DNA of 6,099 nucleotides from Nitrospirota bacterium (GTDB lineage Bacteria > Nitrospirota > Thermodesulfovibrionia > Thermodesulfovibrionales > JdFR-85): the NCBI GenBank assembly GCA_003232715.1, contig QIJG01000013.1, positions 1 through 6,099 on the forward strand. Reading direction: 5' to 3'. Each line of letters starts with the position of its first letter. The first letter of the stretch is position 1. This document shows, one piece after another, positions 5,831-6,099 of the stretch. The notes below the pieces were generated by a model. That model saw only the letters and a list, made by a program, of their open reading frames with translations. It did not search any database and was not told where the DNA came from. A program made the translations under genes and the position numbers.

Positions 5831-6099
5831 TTACGGTTGAAACGTTGATTTAAAGGCAGATATTGCCTCATTAACTTTATTCTTAAGCTCCTCATCAAGG
5901 GCTTTTTTAGTCATTATCTCCTCTTTTATTTCAGGCTTTTGACTCCTGAAATAACTGAGAAGCCCCTGCTCAAAGTTACCTATAGCCTCAACCGGAAGGT
6001 CATCGAGAAAACCCTGCGTACCCGCATAAAGCACTATAATCTGCTCATCCATCGTGAAAGGCTGATACTGGCCCTGCTTCAGTAGTTCCACCATCCTCT
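5831..6099 (-). CDS. atpA: F1 ATP synthase subunit alpha, C-terminal part only
   Basis: Only the last 88 or so residues of the non-catalytic nucleotide-binding subunit are in the window. They begin at the edge with RMVELLKQGQYQPF, a conserved landmark of the alpha C-terminal helical domain. DEQIIVLYAGTQGFLDDLPV and a lysine- and glutamate-rich final helix follow, ending KSTFQP and TAA at 5831-5833. Family members run to about 500 residues, so roughly 410 lie beyond the right edge. The Met codon at 6092-6094 is internal, not a start. Position before atpG fits the standard atpA-G-D-C order. Confidence 0.96.
   Translation of the reverse strand, partial: RMVELLKQGQYQPFTMDEQIIVLYAGTQGFLDDLPVEAIGNFEQGLLSYFRSQKPEIKEEIMTKKALDEELKNKVNEAISAFKSTFQP

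Noticed and set aside
1..6099. A novel defence, mobile or secondary-metabolite system
   Set aside because: All coding sequence is accounted for by ATP synthase and pyrimidine genes. No repeats, transposases, integrases or unfamiliar genes were found; only the attenuator goes beyond routine content.

Overview
The window comes from a bacterial chromosome. It carries two adjacent housekeeping gene blocks, both read from the minus strand, so transcription runs from high to low coordinates. Base composition is moderate, with AT-rich intergenic gaps. The F-type ATP synthase set, a pyrR-pyrB-pyrC cluster with a class I dihydroorotase, and the feel of the protein sequences suggest a Gram-negative lineage such as Nitrospirota or a deltaproteobacterial relative. 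That placement is an impression and could not be tested here.

Right block (about 2831-6099): F1 ATP synthase genes in the classic order. These are the C-terminal end of atpA (alpha, cut by the window edge), atpG (gamma), atpD (beta) and atpC (epsilon). atpD is split by an apparent 7-nt loss that removes the Gly-Arg of the highly conserved ALLGRMPSAVGYQP stretch and changes frame. The atpG-atpD gap (161 nt) holds the atpD ribosome binding site and two copies of a 12-nt direct repeat. The atpD-atpC gap has a weak AT-rich hairpin.

Middle (2675-2830): the most informative non-coding stretch. Just after the atpC stop there is a candidate sigma-70 promoter. It is followed by an RNA stem-loop matching the PyrR-binding anti-antiterminator (CGGUGA hexaloop of the CNGNGA type), a segment able to form an antiterminator, and a strong intrinsic terminator whose U-tract ends five nucleotides before the pyrR start codon. 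Together these form a complete-looking UMP/PRPP-sensing transcription attenuator.

Left block (1-2674): pyrR (regulator), pyrB (aspartate carbamoyltransferase) and pyrC (dihydroorotase, running off the left edge). PyrB and PyrC catalyse consecutive steps of de novo UMP synthesis, and PyrR would reduce expression of the whole set when uridine nucleotides are plentiful. pyrC carries an apparent 1-nt deletion.

Two frame lesions in two essential, otherwise well-conserved genes within 4 kb point more to sequencing or assembly error than to real gene decay. I saw no mobile elements, CRISPR arrays, tRNA or rRNA genes, and no supportable plus-strand gene. The best candidate for something little described is the PyrR attenuator placed directly behind an ATP synthase operon that has no visible terminator of its own.
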